A stretch of DNA of 64,000 bases from Hymenopellis radicata (GCA_015501595.1 JADNRX010000051.1:1-64000); one strand, 5' to 3'; shown: positions 23,130-36,200, counted from the first letter of the stretch. Program-made: numbers and translations. The notes: a model not told the origin generated them from the sequence alone.

Positions 23130-23480
23130 CTCTGGAAGAATCACAAGGCCAAGTAGAGCGGCAACACAGGTTGAATATTGCACCACATCGACCACATGCG
23201 AATCCATCGGAAACTCGGATAGTGATATGCGGCGAATGAGTGTTTGGAGATGGGGATGGCGAGCGAGACGGGTAACTCAGTGAATAGGCATTTTGAAAGC
23301 TCGGATCGAGCACCTCCTCATGATGCCATAGTCGGAAAACTCCATGTAGTGGAAAAGAGCCTGCTGGCTTGGGCCGGACCATGCCCGAGAGACGAGGGCA
23401 CAGCTTCGAAGAGTTTTTTCGTCGTCCGAAAGATACTCCACGATCGCGTACACGAGCTCTGGTGGTAGGGGACGGCTCAT
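23130..23480 (-). pseudogene. Truncated type A F-box-like gene
   Basis: The start MSRPLPPELVYAIVEYLSDDE and KTLRSCALVSRAWSGPSQQAL match the family. A TGA after AFKMPIH breaks the frame, but VTRLARHPHLQTLIRRISL and MDSHVVDVVQYSTCVAALLG continue the family sequence. The copy then ends inside the twin 1 downstream flank, so about two thirds of the gene is missing. Confidence 0.75.
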
Positions 23481-24217
23481 TTGTGTAGCGGTCCGCTTTT
23501 CTGCGAGCAAATAAATTTGTGGGTAGATTTAATGATGGCAAAAGGGCAAAAACTCACTAGACCAGGCGTTCACAGTTGACAAAGTAGGAAAGTTAAAACA
23601 AAATTCGTGACCTATTTGTCCGAGTTTGAATGTGTTCCATGGCGAAGAAAGGAAGAATCAGTTCGAGACATGAACATTGAACAAGAGCCCGAGGGCACTC
23701 ACCGCAACAACAGTAGTTAGTTGGATAGTACGTCTTGAGAGGCTATTCCTACGTCCTCTAGACAGTGATTCCAAAGATCGACTCTTTGGTAGATGATGGC
23801 AGGAGACAGGTCATGGACTTGACAATCAACAGACATGAGACGGTCAGACTTGATCGATCATCACGTGATGCGACTTTGGGACCTACACTCAAACCCACAC
23901 TCGTACATAGCGCGTTTAACAGGGTCCTCGGTATTGTGTGCGCAGGGCAATCCCTTGTGCCCCGGCCATGACAAAACTGGAAGTCGTGGACCGAGACCAC
24001 ACATTCGCCATGCTGTTTGTAACCTTGCCTCATTCTTTTCACATACAGACTCCTCCGAGTCGGATATACTAACACATGGGTGATGTTTACTACACTTTCG
24101 GCGAGTGTCTATAACACGACATTAGCTACTACCACGTTTGTCCGCTGGTCCGACATGCCCTCAGTCACCCAATTACGAGACGACTTGGTATACAGGACGT
24201 TCTCGCTCAGGCTGTTC
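23481..24217. other. Intergenic
   Basis: No coding sequence is supported. The region resembles, in short blocks, other upstream regions of type A and type B F-box genes (for example GATGATGGCAAGAGGCAGG-like text also near 43.1 and 60.5 kb). Confidence 0.4.
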
Positions 24218-25499
24218 CTACGAAAAACAGAGAACTCCTCGACTGGCAAGGCACGGCATAGTGCGCTGTATCAGAGATACTAGCTCTGGATTCATCTGGT
24301 CAGTGACTTGGGGATGGCAGTAGTTAGAACCGTTTTCAAAGCGAACACGCTGCACACCCGTAAATGCCGCATAGGATAATACTTTGTCAAGCGCTTCCCA
24401 CTCGCGCGAAGTAGTCTCGAGGTCTTCAAGACGGCTGGACGTGAACGTGAGTTCAGTGAAGTGAATGGTTGTGCCCGAATCGGCTAGGTGGCGGAACATC
24501 GAGGAGAACCAGTTGATCAGCAGTGCCGGCGCTTCGAGGCGCCCACCGATGTCAGATATGCATAACTTGAGATGCTTAAAGTGAAGGCCTTCGAAGAGGC
24601 TCACGTCACTCGGTAGGACATCGTCCTCTGGAACACAGTCTAATGGTTTCGTCAGGATTGTATCTGACAGTCATATGGAGAATAACGAACGACGCATTAA
24701 TTCCAGTCTGAATGATTCCAATCGGAGAGCTGCAGGTTGCAGAATATCATGAAACAAAAGACCTATGTCTTCAGCCTCATTGATGACAACCTCAAAGTGT
24801 TTTAGGTGGGGGAACATTGTTGGCCACTGGCAGAGCCAGAAGTTGAGTGCGCCGCACAGTCGGAGGGTGTTGTCTAAATCGACACGGAGCAGTTCAATCG
24901 CGGGAAGGCGTACGACGGTGAGTGCGGCAGAGTGCCGGGTCGAAAAAGGCCACCGGAACGGCGGCGGATCCGTGGGGCTCTATCTCCAAAGCGACTCGTT
25001 TAATGTTGGAGCCTTCTAGAATTGAGAACATTTGTTGGAAGTCCACCTCATCCACGATATCGACAATGGTCAGTGCTTTCAGGGATTCAGACGTGCGCAC
25101 GAAAGCGCGGAAAGCTTCGATAAATCGTTGCTCGTAGGTATCCCAGGATTGGTTTCTTTCGAATGCGATATCCAGCGAGGTTAAGCGAGGCATGAGAGGG
25201 AACAAGGCGGCCACGGAGGACAGATAGTTGGTCCGCATCCGTTCGCTATTATTGACAGTTGATCGAGTGCAAATTTTCACAACCCGAATGAGACATCGGA
25301 GATGTGGATAGTTTGTGAGGTGAGCGAGAAGGTGGATCACCGGCAGATAACTGTACAAGGAGAGCTCATGGAAGAGGACACGCTGGCAGGGAATTGTCCA
25401 CGTCCGCGCAACGAGAGCACAGCTTTTCAATGTACGTCTATCGTATGGCAAATGCTCGGCGACGATGTCCACAAGCTCGGGTGGCAGAGGAAGGCCCAT
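24218..25499 (-). pseudogene. F-box-like protein, type B, frame broken by a 10-base duplication
   Basis: The start chosen is MGLPLPPELVDIVAEHLPYD at 25499; longer ORF text upstream is intron. The first exon carries RTLKSCALVARTWTIPCQRVL, LPLMPRLTSLD-like text and DFQQMFSILEGSNIKRVAL. After FFDPAL the frame is lost because GCACTC is repeated 10 bases apart at about 24918-24934; skipping 10 bases restores LTVVRLPAIELLRVDLDN. The second exon starts at 24639 and runs to TAG at 24218 (LHFKHLKL, FTELTFTS, VQRVRFENG, PCLASRGVLCFS). The 10-base change is not a homopolymer error, so this copy may be truly dead. Confidence 0.75.
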
Positions 25500-26040
25500 C
25501 TCCGAAGTGCCACTAACCAGCTTCCTGTCAAGACGTGAATTTATTTTGGTAGCCTGGTCGATGATGAAAGTAATAAACTTACCAGACCTGGCGTCTACCA
25601 ATTAAGAGGTTAAAGACTAGAAGACGTGAAGGTGTCCGAGTTCGAACGTGTTCAATGAAAGAAGTACGTTTACTTACTTGAAATCTAGCAGCAGAGCAGG
25701 TAGCTGAACCAAGTTGTGCAGTTCAAGCTAGAGGACCGTCAAATTGTTAATGATTTGCTTGAGATGCGGACAGGAACGCGACAAACATACCGTGGATCAG
25801 TCGTGGATGATCGTCGGAAGGCAGGATGCCGCTTGATCGACAACCACCACCACCATTTTGGTTTTCGTCCGACTTCCCCTTTCAAACCCTTTCCTTGCTT
25901 GAATTCATGGATCCCATGCCTCTGGTGCGTTATCGCAAACTATATGACTTGGAATTCTCCTGATTTCGCGCCCAGATCCTACGCCTTATTAAGCGTGGTC
26001 TATCGCAGAATAGGGCTATTTCTCTGAATTTGCCAGGACG
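25500..26040. other. Upstream region of the 24.2 kb type B gene
   Basis: No coding sequence is supported. The blocks CATACCGTGGATCAGTCG and GACAACCACCACCACCATTTT are variants of text found upstream of the other type B genes. Confidence 0.4.
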
Positions 26041-26124
26041 ACGTAGACAGTGTTGACGACACACTAGTCCTAGAATCAGGCCAACACTGTCGACACACTA
26101 GTCCTAGAATCAGGCCGTCCCAGC
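26041..26124 (+). repeat. Local direct repeat, two units
   Basis: The string CGACACACTAGTCCTAGAATC plus AGGCC occurs twice in about 35-base spacing. The text before each unit (CAGTGTTGACG and AACACTGTCG) forms short complementary arms, so a small hairpin is possible. Confidence 0.7.
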
Positions 26125-27013
26125 TCACGTTCGAACCGACTTGATTGTGGTATTACCCGACAATAGGCCAGCCTACGATACCCGTTCCGAATGGATCACT
26201 ATCGACTCAATGCACATGCGTACGACGGCGTTGCTCAGGACGGCCCTATAATCTGGGAATGGACTGTAGTGGGGGTGTGGGAAGACCATGGCGCTCCTCG
26301 TTGCTTGACTCGCGTGGTGTGTTGCCATCGGAGAACAAGCGAACCGGTCGAGATATTTGAGCGTTGTCATTCCACCACTCGTCGAGGTACGTACTGTATG
26401 TCTTCCTAGCCCAAGTTCAATCCGAGTAACGCGAGCAGCAGGTGCAGGCGGTCGTCCAGACGACCTACTCTTAGTGCGTACTTGCCGCTGTATCCCTCCA
26501 TGCGTTGAAATTCATCTATTTTCCCAACTACAGGAGCAACGAATCCATCCTCTGCATAGCGATGTCATGCGCGTCTTTTCACCCGCCAACGTCCTTAAGC
26601 CCAGTAACATCCTCAAGCTCAGCGGCAGCACCGTGGACCTGGAATAATAGCCCCGCGCTCCCATCTTCCAACATTTTCTATCGCACGCGCGGAGGGAGGG
26701 ACGCGTATTATGCCCTTCGGTTTGTGTTCAACTTCGATATACCCTACCATGTTGAGCTCATCTACACTGTCAGATATTGAAACAAGACGACCAACGTTGT
26801 CCCTCCAGCTTTGCCTAGAATTAAAGAAAACCGGCCAGCACTAAGCAGGCATAAAAATGCATCAAAGAACATCGTGCGTCTTGGGAATCTACTGACTGAC
26901 ATGTGCTGATAATATTCTTAGATCATTCCTTCAATGTCTCTTGCATTCATTTGGTTCCCCACATCCGCATCGCGGAAACGCCGGAGCCATTTGGTTGAAT
27001 TGCGTCCTGGACT
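26125..27013. other. Intergenic, nothing recognised
   Basis: Short ORFs on the plus strand (26191-26409, 26357-26647) have no domain features. A segment near 26785-26815 (CCAACGTTGTCCCTCCAGC) resembles 57360-57385 and may be a repeat remnant. Confidence 0.35.
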
Positions 27014-27260
27014 ATGACTGCGGACGATGCTCGCCGCCATCTTGCGATGTTACCGACAAGTGTTTCCGTACGCCGACCTTGTGACGCAGGTGCAGGACAT
27101 GGAGGAAAAGTGTCAACTGTTGGAATCAGAGAAGGGTGCGCTTCAGGGTGGTCAGAACAACACCTCTGCGGACGCCATCTCTGCGCTCACGAAGGAACGC
27201 GGCGCACTCGCTTTGAATGTCGCCTGTGGTGAGGAGGTGAAGCGGGTGACGAATGTCTAG
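27014..27260 (+). pseudogene. Decayed coiled-coil ORF, copy 2
   Basis: The frame reads LVTQVQDMEEKCQLLESEKG and SALTKERGALALNVACGEEV before a stop. The copy near 36.4 kb reads DALTKDRDALARDIASSVEV, so the two share an ancestor. Related but broken text continues to about 27620 (coding-like RRAIAEEDARKHRRRRRDEI). Confidence 0.55.
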
Positions 27261-28139
27261 TTGGCGGGACTAGAGCAAAAGGGTCGCTGGTTGCGATGGT
27301 GCGGAAACTAGAAGCGCCGATGCAGCTGAGTAGGTGCGGACTCAGGCGGACAAGGCGGATTCGACATAGAGCGGAGACCAAGTCCCAATTCATCAAGTCC
27401 GCCCTCCCTCCCATCACGACTCGCCCTCCGTCTCTTGCCGCCTCTGCTCCCAAAATCCCCGCCTGCTGTCCCAAAATAGCAGTGATGTCCTAAATAGGAA
27501 GTAACGAGGAGATCAGACGTCTCGAGAATGGACGCTGAAAGATGTGCGAAGAGCAATAGCGGAGGAGGATGCGCGTAAACACCGGAGACGCAGGAGAGAC
27601 GAAATCCTTCAAGCGAGTTACTGATGGCGGTCTTTTGAAAGAGAGCAGTCACGGTTTAAAGGACCGTTCTCGGCGAGTTTAAAGCGATTCGCTCTTCAAA
27701 GCATTACCCGTTCAGCGTGACAAGCGGACCTTGGCCGGCGCTTTGCGCTCTGACGACTTGGCAGAAGGAGATACGCGACGGGCGGGTCACAGATGCAGAT
27801 GCCCAGTGCGATTGAGGCGTGTTAGGTTGCACGAATGTTTTGGACACCGCGAGATTGAAATGTTATGGCTATAATCGAACAGTATTCTACATTGGACAAA
27901 GCGAGAGCCTCGAAATTTAGACATCTAGTAAGTACAGAATAAAGAAGTACATAGTGCAGCGGCCTCCTCAATTAGGACGGCATAGGGATTTCAAAAAGCC
28001 CCGTCCCCAAGTCTTGCGGACAGTCTGGTACGCGCCCAGGCGCTGGTACGGCAGAAGCGCGGGAGATCAAATATAGAAGGTGAAAATTGAACAGATGCAC
28101 GGGGAGGTACGACCGGATGTCCTACGTTGGTTCGCCTCT
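27261..28139. other. Intergenic with coiled-coil gene debris
   Basis: Fragments after 27540 (ACGCTGAAAGATGTGCGAAGAGC and on) match 20700-20760. Nothing else is recognised. Confidence 0.4.
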
Positions 28140-29399
28140 CTAGACGAAACAAAGAACACCTCGACTTGCAAGTAGAGGCAAGGTAAACCGTACTTTGTCT
28201 GCAAGGGACGGATACACCACCTGAGTGATCAATCCCCGATGATCACTCCTCTCGAAATGAATGCTCCGCACAGTGCTAAACATGGGCTGCGAAAGACATA
28301 TGTCAAGGCGACTGCCATGCCGCCCTCAGACTATTGTTCTCTGGTTCGGTAAATGTGAATGTGAGCTCCGTGAAATGTATGGTCGCCTTGGAGTCAGACA
28401 TTGCACGAAATGTAGACGACCACCACTTGATGGCCTGACATGGAAATTCGGAGTCACAGTCGATACCAAGATGAACATGCTGGAAGTGCAGACCAGCAAG
28501 CGGCAACGGACAAAGTGCACCTTCTTCGGACCCGTTAAAATCCATGTAATCTAAGTCATCGTTAAGATCTAGGTGTCCAACTAAGCAAGCGATAGCTACA
28601 CACGGTCCGTGATTTGAAATTTGAATAATTTGAGAGGAGGGAATCCACGAAGCAACACGTCCCTCCATGCCAGTAACTCGCCTGCTTGCTCGTCTGCTTC
28701 ATCGCTGAGAACAATTTCGCACTGCGTCAGGTTTGGCAGATCAGCTCGACGAGTGAGCCAATCATGGAAATGAATTTGTAGACTGCTGCCATCAAGGCAA
28801 ATGCATTCAAGCGATGGAAGGTGCAAGCGCTTGACCGAAGCACCCACGTCAATTGGAGCAGACTCCTCGAGGACCCCAGACAAGGTGACTCGCTTGATAT
28901 TAGTTCCTTCCAAAGCCTCGAAGGCAACATGAACGGCTTCAACGGTAGAGATGAACTGGAGGTCAAGCTCGACGAGTCGAGAGCTCCTCGAGATTTGGAT
29001 CAAATCGAGGTAGGATTGGATTGTGCCGCCCCGAAAGTCCAGTAAGTGGAATTGCATGAATACTAGATTCGGGAGAAGAGAAACCACGGATGTGAGGCAA
29101 GACATGTAGGTGGGAAGGGCAATAACATTAGAGAGGCTGATCTCGTCTTCTTGGGTGATCGTCACTCTGCGGATGAGTGTTTGAAGATGGGGTACGGAGA
29201 GGAGTGCTTCATGCAGCTTAGCCATCCTTGAGTAGGAGTAAAGTTTGAACACCTTGTTGCGGAACAGAGCGCGTTGACTAAAGCTAGAGCATGTCCGCGA
29301 TACCAATGTGCAGCTCCGTAACGTGTGCTTGTCGTCGGAAAGATACTGGACAATCATGTCTACGAGTTCCGGTGGGAGAGAAGGGCCGCGCGATGACAT
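28140..29399 (-). pseudogene. F-box-like protein, type A, broken near the C-terminus
   Basis: Exon 1 starts MSSRGPSLPPELVDMIVQYL at 29399 and runs to the GTGTGT donor near 28608. Exon 2 begins DYMDFNGSEEGALCPLPLAG and contains WWSSTFRAMSDSKATIHFTE. At AAWQS the frame is lost: compared with the close relative at 58.9 kb, this copy has an extra C and small losses around 28300-28312. The family end (STVRSIHFERSD, LLASRGVLCFV) then follows in a shifted frame up to TAG at 28140. It is the probable partner of the 58.9 kb copy in the segmental duplication. Confidence 0.75.
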
Positions 29400-29884
29400 C
29401 GTGAAGGAAGGATAGTACTAGGGATATCAATTCGTTGATATTGAGTGTTCAAATGATGATGAGAGAAAAGGACTTACCTTGAAAAAGAGTCTAACGGAGA
29501 CGCGTCAGTCCGCGACCGGTTGGCGTCTGAACGGCGTCATTGGTGCGAGCAGGGACTCAGAGAAAGAGATACACGCACACGTTAAATGCCGACGCGAACG
29601 GCGTCCAGAGACGGCTCGTAATAGTTTCCTTGGCCTAAATCAGGTGTGTCGTGGCGACGACTTGACAATGAGAAGGGAAAATGCGGAGTCTCAATTTCCT
29701 CGTCATAAAAGGAAATTTCAAATATCTACTCACAAGTCAAGGAAACAACGCTGGTGGATGGCGGACGACTGAGTCCTTTAGACGCTTCGTCAGCTACCAC
29801 TCCAGTCCCTCTGGTTTGATCTACCCTCCCTCCTTCAGACGCCCAACTAAGAGACGACTTCACGCCACCTTTCCCGTCCTGTCT
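29400..29884. other. Spacer between type A and type B genes
   Basis: The spacer matches that at 60126-60774, including the block AAATGCCGACGCGAACGGCGTCC. No gene is supported. Confidence 0.5.
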
Positions 29885-31180
29885 CTACTGGAAGCAAAGA
29901 ACTCCGCGACTCGCAAGGCGCGGCAGAGTACGCCGTATGACGGATGGGAGCCCCAGATGCGCCTGGTCGGTGATAAGACTCCTTTCGTTAGAGTCCTCCT
30001 CGAAGTGAATGCGCCGCACACCGGTAAATGCTGCATGGGATAGTACCTCATCAAGTGTTGCCCACTCAGCTGAAACTCCCTCGACGTCGTCGATCTCCAC
30101 GAATGTGAACGTGAATTCGACGAAATGAACGGTTGTGTGTGAATTGGCGAGGTGGAGCAACATAGAGGAGAGCCAGTTGATGAGTGTCTGCGCCCCGTAG
30201 CTCCAGAGACCGGGTTCCGCCATACGTAGCTTGAAATGCTTGAAGTGAAGGCCTTCGAAGAGGTCCTCGTAAATCGGCAGGTCGTCTAGGACGTCTAACG
30301 ATTTCGTTAGGACTTGCTTTTAGGAGTCATGACAAATAATAGACGAACGGGGCATTAATTCCAATCTGAATGACTCCAATCGAAGAGCCACAGGTTGCAG
30401 AACATCCCGGAACAATACGCCTAGGTCGAAAGGCCGATTGACAACAACCTCCAAGTGTTTTAAATTGGGGAACATGGTCGGGTATTGGCGGAACCAGAAG
30501 TTGAGGGCAACGTGCAGTTTTAGGACATTTGCCAAATTGACACGAAGGAACTCAATGGCAGGAAGGTGTACGACACTTATTGTCGAGCTGGAAAAAAACC
30601 AAAGCGGATCGCTCGGGAGATAGGGCTCCGTGTACAAAGAGACGCGCTTGACGTTGGTGCCTTCTAAATGTGAGAACATTTGTTGAAAATCGGCATCGCT
30701 ACGAAGATTGCGGATGACGAGCTCCGTAAGGGATTCAGATGTGTGCAAGAAAGCGCCGAATGCTTCGATGAATTGGTGGTCGTAAGTATCCCAGCATCGG
30801 GATCTGTCGAATTTGATATGGAGACGGGTTAAACGAGGAATGAGAGGGAATAAGGCAATGAGGCAGGATAGATAATCGTTCCGTGCCTCGCCGCGGAAGG
30901 GTGTCTGCCAGATTTTCATGTATTGGATGAGACTTTGGAGGTGGGAATAGCGTTGGAGGTGGAGGAGGAGGCGGACTACCCAATTTGCGCCGTACAAGGA
31001 AATGTGGCGAAAGAGGGCGCGCTGGCAGGGCACGACCCATGTCCGTGATATGAGTGCGCAGTTTTTCAGCCACTGATAGCCCGAGCCATATATGAGGCTG
31101 GAATTTCGCACCCATTCATCGCCCGCGCTATGTTCGACGATCAACTCCACGAGCTCTGGGAGTAAAAGAGGATTATTCAT
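29885..31180 (-). CDS. F-box-like protein, type B
   Basis: The start chosen is MNNPLLLPELVELIVEHSAG at 31180, as in the copy at 62050. Exon 1 has LKNCALISRTWVVPCQRALF, FPLIPRLTRLHIKFDRSRCW, DFQQMFSHLEGTNVKRVSL and PNLKHLEVVVNRP. A phase-1 intron of about 54 nt ends at 30295. Exon 2 reads DVLDDLPIYEDLFEGLHFKH, then TVHFVEFTFTFVEIDD, VRRIHFEED and LPRLASRGVLCFQ. No frame break was found. The donor is not certain (GTTCGT at about 30348 is the best choice). Function as an SCF adaptor is inferred from the F-box-like start. Confidence 0.78.
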
Positions 31181-32207
31181 TAGACGTGGCCCTTGACGAT
31201 GTGGATTAGTTGGCACTAAATGCGGGCGGCCTTTGAAACTTACTGTTCAGCAACTCAAATGCGCGAAATGTTATGTACCAGCTAGGCTATGAGGAACCGT
31301 TCAAGCCTAGGCGCAGAAGACGCAGCCTTCCGAAACATATGTGAATTTAGGGGAAGATGATGACGGTCAGAAGACAAAGCGGCCACGACGTAGGACGAGT
31401 CCTGTATCCTGTACTGACAATGTACTGATCCTGTAGCCACCATCTTCCTTTTGAAAATGTCCAATCTGCGCGTGATTCCTGCCAATTTGCATTGGTTTTC
31501 AACAAAAGTACGAACGAAATGTACGTTTTATTACATCAATTTACAGCACTCTTCCTCTGATATTTTCTTTCTCGCAGAATCAAGCCCGGCCGCGCAGGCA
31601 AGGAGAATGTGCTCTGGTGCGTAAGTTATTACGCGTCCCGTAGGCGTAACTGATATGTACATTCGAAGCAGGTAGCAACTTCATGTTGACCAACAGGCCA
31701 ACCCGACCTTCCAGCCATACGAGCAATCCGGCTCGAGTCGTCTGCTACGCGTCGTCCTGACATATTCTGGCCTTTCCGATAGAGGACACGCCATGTAGGA
31801 CGCGGCGCGATGGCGAGGCTTTGCTTCATGTCGACGCCTAGGACATGGGATTGATCAGAGACGCGGTCGCCGAGGCCTAAGGCCCAGTGTCGCATATCAA
31901 GGCTTGACGAATTTGGTTGCCCTATGCTTGCTGCCTTTCTCGAACAGGCCGACGAGAACTCTTCATCCAGATTTCAGAACGCGCATCCAGAGTTGGTCCG
32001 TAGTCGCGTGCATGCAACGACGGAGGGTTGAGCATACATACAATACAAATAATTGCGCGAGATGCATGGGCCTTTCGGCGTCTGTCTATAAGTGATCGAC
32101 GTTCAGTGTTCGCATCTAAAAATTCACGAATAAACAAGTTCCCGATTACGAAGAGAGTAATTTCCCATACACCAAATTCATGCAGACCTTCTCATCCTTA
32201 TAGCTCC
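31181..32207. repeat. Upstream tract of type B genes, short copy
   Basis: The tract shares blocks with 33.5-36.2, 56.6-58.7 and 62.1-64.0 kb, for example GATGATGACGGTCAGAAGACA near 31355 and CGAACAGGCCGACGAGAA near 31940. It is shorter than the other copies and has no intact ORF. Confidence 0.6.
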
Positions 32208-33489
32208 CTACTCGAAGCAAAGAACTCCTCGACTCGCAAGGCGCGGAAATGCATCCCGTATTTCAGACACAATCTCTGGATGCTCTAGGTTGGTGATAAG
32301 CGCCTCCTCATGTAACCCATGAGGCTCCTCCTCAAAGTGAATTTGCTTCACACCACCAAACACCGCATGGGATAATACATCATCAACGCTTCCCCACTCC
32401 GGGCGCGCGATATCGGTGAACGTGAACGTGAGTTCCGTGAAATGAATGGTTGAGCCAGCGTCAACTAGGTGGTGGAACATTGCAGAGAACCAGTCAATTA
32501 TGTCTTGAGCATCGGCGACATTGATGGAGTCTCTGTACTCCGACACGAACATATGCAATTGCAAGTGTTTGAACTGCAGACCGTCGAATAAGTTTTCAAA
32601 ACTTGGTAGGTGGTCGTCCCACACAGCGCCTAACCGTTTCATTAGTAGTTATTTCCTGGAAGATAGAAAATAACGAACCACCATTAGTCAACTCCAATCT
32701 AAAGGATTCCAGGCGGAGAGCCGCGGGTTGCAGAATATCGCTGAACCAAAGGCCTAGGTTCAGGCCGTCGTACACGACAGTCTCGAAGTGTTTTAAATTG
32801 GGAAACATTGCCAGGTGTTGACCGAGCCAGAGGTTCAACCCAGTATCGTCTGAATCTATACGGAGAAATTCAACTGCAGGAAGGCGTGCGATGGAGAGTG
32901 TCGGGTCTAAAAAATCTACCCGACCGGGTGCAGGCTGGAACTCCGTGTGCAAGGAAAGTCGTCGAACCTGGGTACCATCCAGAAAGGAAAACATTTGGTG
33001 GAAATCTGGTTCGCCCAAAAGACCATGGATAGCAAGCACTCTGAGCGATTCGGACTGCCGCAGGAAAGTACCGAATGCCTCAACAAATTGCTGGTCGTGA
33101 GTATCCCAGGGTCTGGATCTGTCAAAGAAGACGACTAGCGACGTTATGCGAGAGATGAGAGGAAATAGGGCCGCGAGGCCGGACAAATACGTATGCCGCG
33201 GCCCCGCGATGGGGACGCGGTCTCTAGTAGCAATGTTCGAAGGGGTGTGGCGAACTGACACATGCTGAATGAAACGTTGGAGGTGGGGATAGCGTATGAG
33301 GTGGGCAGGAAGGCGGACCACCTGCAGATATTGGTACAAATGAAGGTCATGGAAGAGGGCACGTTGGCAGGGAACTGCCCACGTCCGTGATATGAGTGCG
33401 CAGATTCGGAGTGTGCGAGAGCCAGAAAGATTTTCGACAATCAACCCCACGAGCTCTGGTGGCAAAACAGGCGCGTTTGTTAGAGGCAT
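32208..33489 (-). CDS. F-box-like protein, type B
   Basis: Exon 1 starts MPLTNAPVLPPELVGLIVEN at 33489 and includes RTLRICALISRTWAVPCQRA, FPLISRITSLVVFFDRS, DFHQMFSFLDGTQVRRLSL and FPNLKHFETVVYDG. The intron of about 50 nt ends with CGGTTAG near 32631. Exon 2 has LFDGLQFKHLQLHMF, DWFSAMFHHLVDAGSTIHFT, VKQIHFEEE and FPRLASRGVLCFE with TAG at 32208. Both exons are open. An insertion relative to the siblings (SNIATRDRVPIAGPRH) lies in the first exon. Confidence 0.78.
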
Positions 33490-36200
33490 CTCGGAGGATA
33501 TAGATATTCAATCTAAGAGGCGGGTTAGCTGACACTCACTGAGAAAGTATGAACGAACTTGACTTACCCAACAGCCTGAGGTTGATTATGTGTCTAGTAC
33601 TAGCAAGGCGGGCAACAGTAGGCCGCACCCATTCCACAAAGGGCACGTTCGAAGCAAGTAGAGGAGACGCAGCTCCCTGAGATGGATGTCGAAGATTTTA
33701 GAAAAAGGTGGATTTACGATGATGGTCGGAAGACAAAAGCGGCTTGATCGCGATTCGCGCTTGATCACTAACCACCATCATCGTTTCTGGACGTCCATTC
33801 TACGATTAATTCCTGCCAATGCTGGCTTATTTTTCAAGAGTACAAACGAACTGTGCGTTTTATTACACCAATTTACGGCTATCTTCCTCTGATGTTTACT
33901 TTTCCTCCAGAGCATGAAGTACAAATTAAGCACGGCCGCGCAGGAAAGTAGAAAATTCTGATATGGTCGAGCTGGTGCGTTGGCTACATATGTACATACC
34001 CGCACCCGTAACTTGCTGATATCTATATTCAAAGGGGGTACGACCAACACCTTCCGACGATGCCATCCGGACAATGCGGCTCGCGTCGCCTGATACGCGT
34101 AGGACACAACAAGTAGGACGCTGCGCGACGGCGACGCCCTCCTCCTCCTCCTCCTAGGACCATATATTGGCCGGAGACGCGGTTGAGGAACGCAACGCCC
34201 ATACGCCAACGAAAGGTCACCCCACATAGGCCTTGCAATTTTCAAGTCAGGCATCGCTTGCTCCTTGAGTCGAACCGGGTGACGAGGAATTCGAGGACGC
34301 GCATCAGGTACGTCGTATTACCGAATCGCCCATATTCCGAAGCTCAGTGGTATCCGCAGGTCCAAATGCCACCTACAACATCTATAAACGACAGGACGGG
34401 CAAGTACTGTGATTTCCGCCGACCGCCTTCAAATCAGCGAGTCATTCGCCCGTACAAGTTGTACTATGCTGTGCCCGTCAAGTCAAACCCCACATCTCTT
34501 TCTTTCCATGCTGTTGGTCCAGGTCGCGGCGTCACGGATTACAATCTCGACAATTGACGCCCAACCGTTGCCCGCGCGCCAAACCATTCATCACAGACAG
34601 TGGCGCCATTCGGCCCCGTCGTCGAGGTTTATACGGACTGAAAGCCGAGGATGACGTGGGTGTCGTGAGGACGTCTTGTACATCTGCGAAAAAGAGCGTC
34701 TCAGCTAGCGTCCTTGATGCTGGAAATAGACTGGACGCGAAGACAGCCTCCTAGGTTCTAGACTTTTGCTCGGCGTGGACGAAACACGACCAGGACATTG
34801 CCGTGGTGCGTTGTCAGCTACGAACCGGTCAGGATATGGACCTCCGACCAAGCTGCCATTTCCGTTTCCCCGGTGAGTACGTCGCCCAGCCTAGATTAAC
34901 CTGCGTTGACTTTATCTGCAGGCGGTCGCTCTCGGGCAGTCTACTACTCACCTATCGTATGCAACAAACTCGAATGTCACGGCGCTCACGAGGACGACTA
35001 TTGCGCAATTCGCTCTTCCATACGTCATATCCAGAACGGTGACAGAATTTCCAGCAGGGCGTATACTACTTCCAAGAGAGTTGCAGTCTGCTGGACCGGC
35101 GTCTCGTGTCGCACAGGACGTATTGTCGCCTTCTTCTCAGTGCTGGTTTCACAGACTTCTAGCTGGTATACGGTATAGAGGATTGACGGAACGAAGCTCC
35201 GATGGACGTATATCGCATGGCGCCCTAGCGCTAAAGTCGGATCAACGTTAAAGGAAGACTCGGACTCCGCGACTCGTGCGTCTTGGGGAATGCACTTCCT
35301 TCCATTCGCTAATTGTCATTCAGGTCATCCCTGCGCTACGACGTCAATTCGTCTGATGGCCCGCCAACGTCCACCAGGAGGAAATGATGGAGCTCTTTTG
35401 TCAAATCTCTCACGGATGACCGCTACCATCTTTCATGTTTCCTGATTTTCTCGCACCAAGAACACATGAACGATTCACATGTGAGGACGGTCGGGGGAAA
35501 GCGACCGCCGAGCTACGTTCAGAATCATAAGTAGAGGAGATATATTGTGGTCAAGAGGATTGACCAGCGAGCATCAACCTGTCTCTCGTACGTGAATGTT
35601 TTTTTCTGATTGACGACCTACTGATAGGGTAGACGTGCAGCGCCTGAACAAGAAACTTACGTCGTCAAGTTCCTGTGCTCCCATCGTCGCGCGGAAAACC
35701 TGAGCGCATACACGTCACACGGATACCCAGGACGGGAATCGTGATATTTTTGCTGGGATCTTGCTCGCTCGCAATTCCTTCTTCCGGAAGGCCTTCATGT
35801 CCGGCCAGACCATGCGACTTCGTTTGCTAGCCTCGTGGTAGCATGAGGGCAGGGTCGTTCCACAGCATTGCGTGAGTCCGTTTCTTATTTCTTTCCAAAT
35901 ATACATCCTGAAGCCAAATATCCCTTTCCTGCTTAGTCGTGGTCTCTCACAAATTGCTTTTGCGCGCTCGCGCTCCGTCGACGTTCGATCGATGGCTCAT
36001 GGCTCTGATACAAATGTCGCCCGGACCTGGCCTTCATAGCCTTTTGCGCGACGTTGTTTCTACCACCGGGCATATTGCTACCCCCCTATTCAGCGAGCCG
36101 CAAGTTATAAGGAATCGACGCGACAAAGGCATTTGCTACTACATATCCAAATTCATCTATCACCAGTGATATCTAGTTTTCCGGTTACTGATATTTGTTA
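33490..36200 (+). repeat. Upstream tract of type B genes, long copy, with a decayed gene
   Basis: This 2.7 kb tract is repeated at 56.6-58.7 and 62.1-64.0 kb. At 34918-35055 the plus strand keeps an exon-like stretch (GGRSRAVYYSPIVCNKLECH, GAHEDDYCAIRSSIRHIQNG, DRISS) preceded by a 48-nt intron with GTGAGT donor and CTGCAG acceptor. The same exon is present at 58105-58240. The flanking frames are broken. Segment 35640-36170 is nearly identical to 63530-64000. No known family was recognised. Confidence 0.6.
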
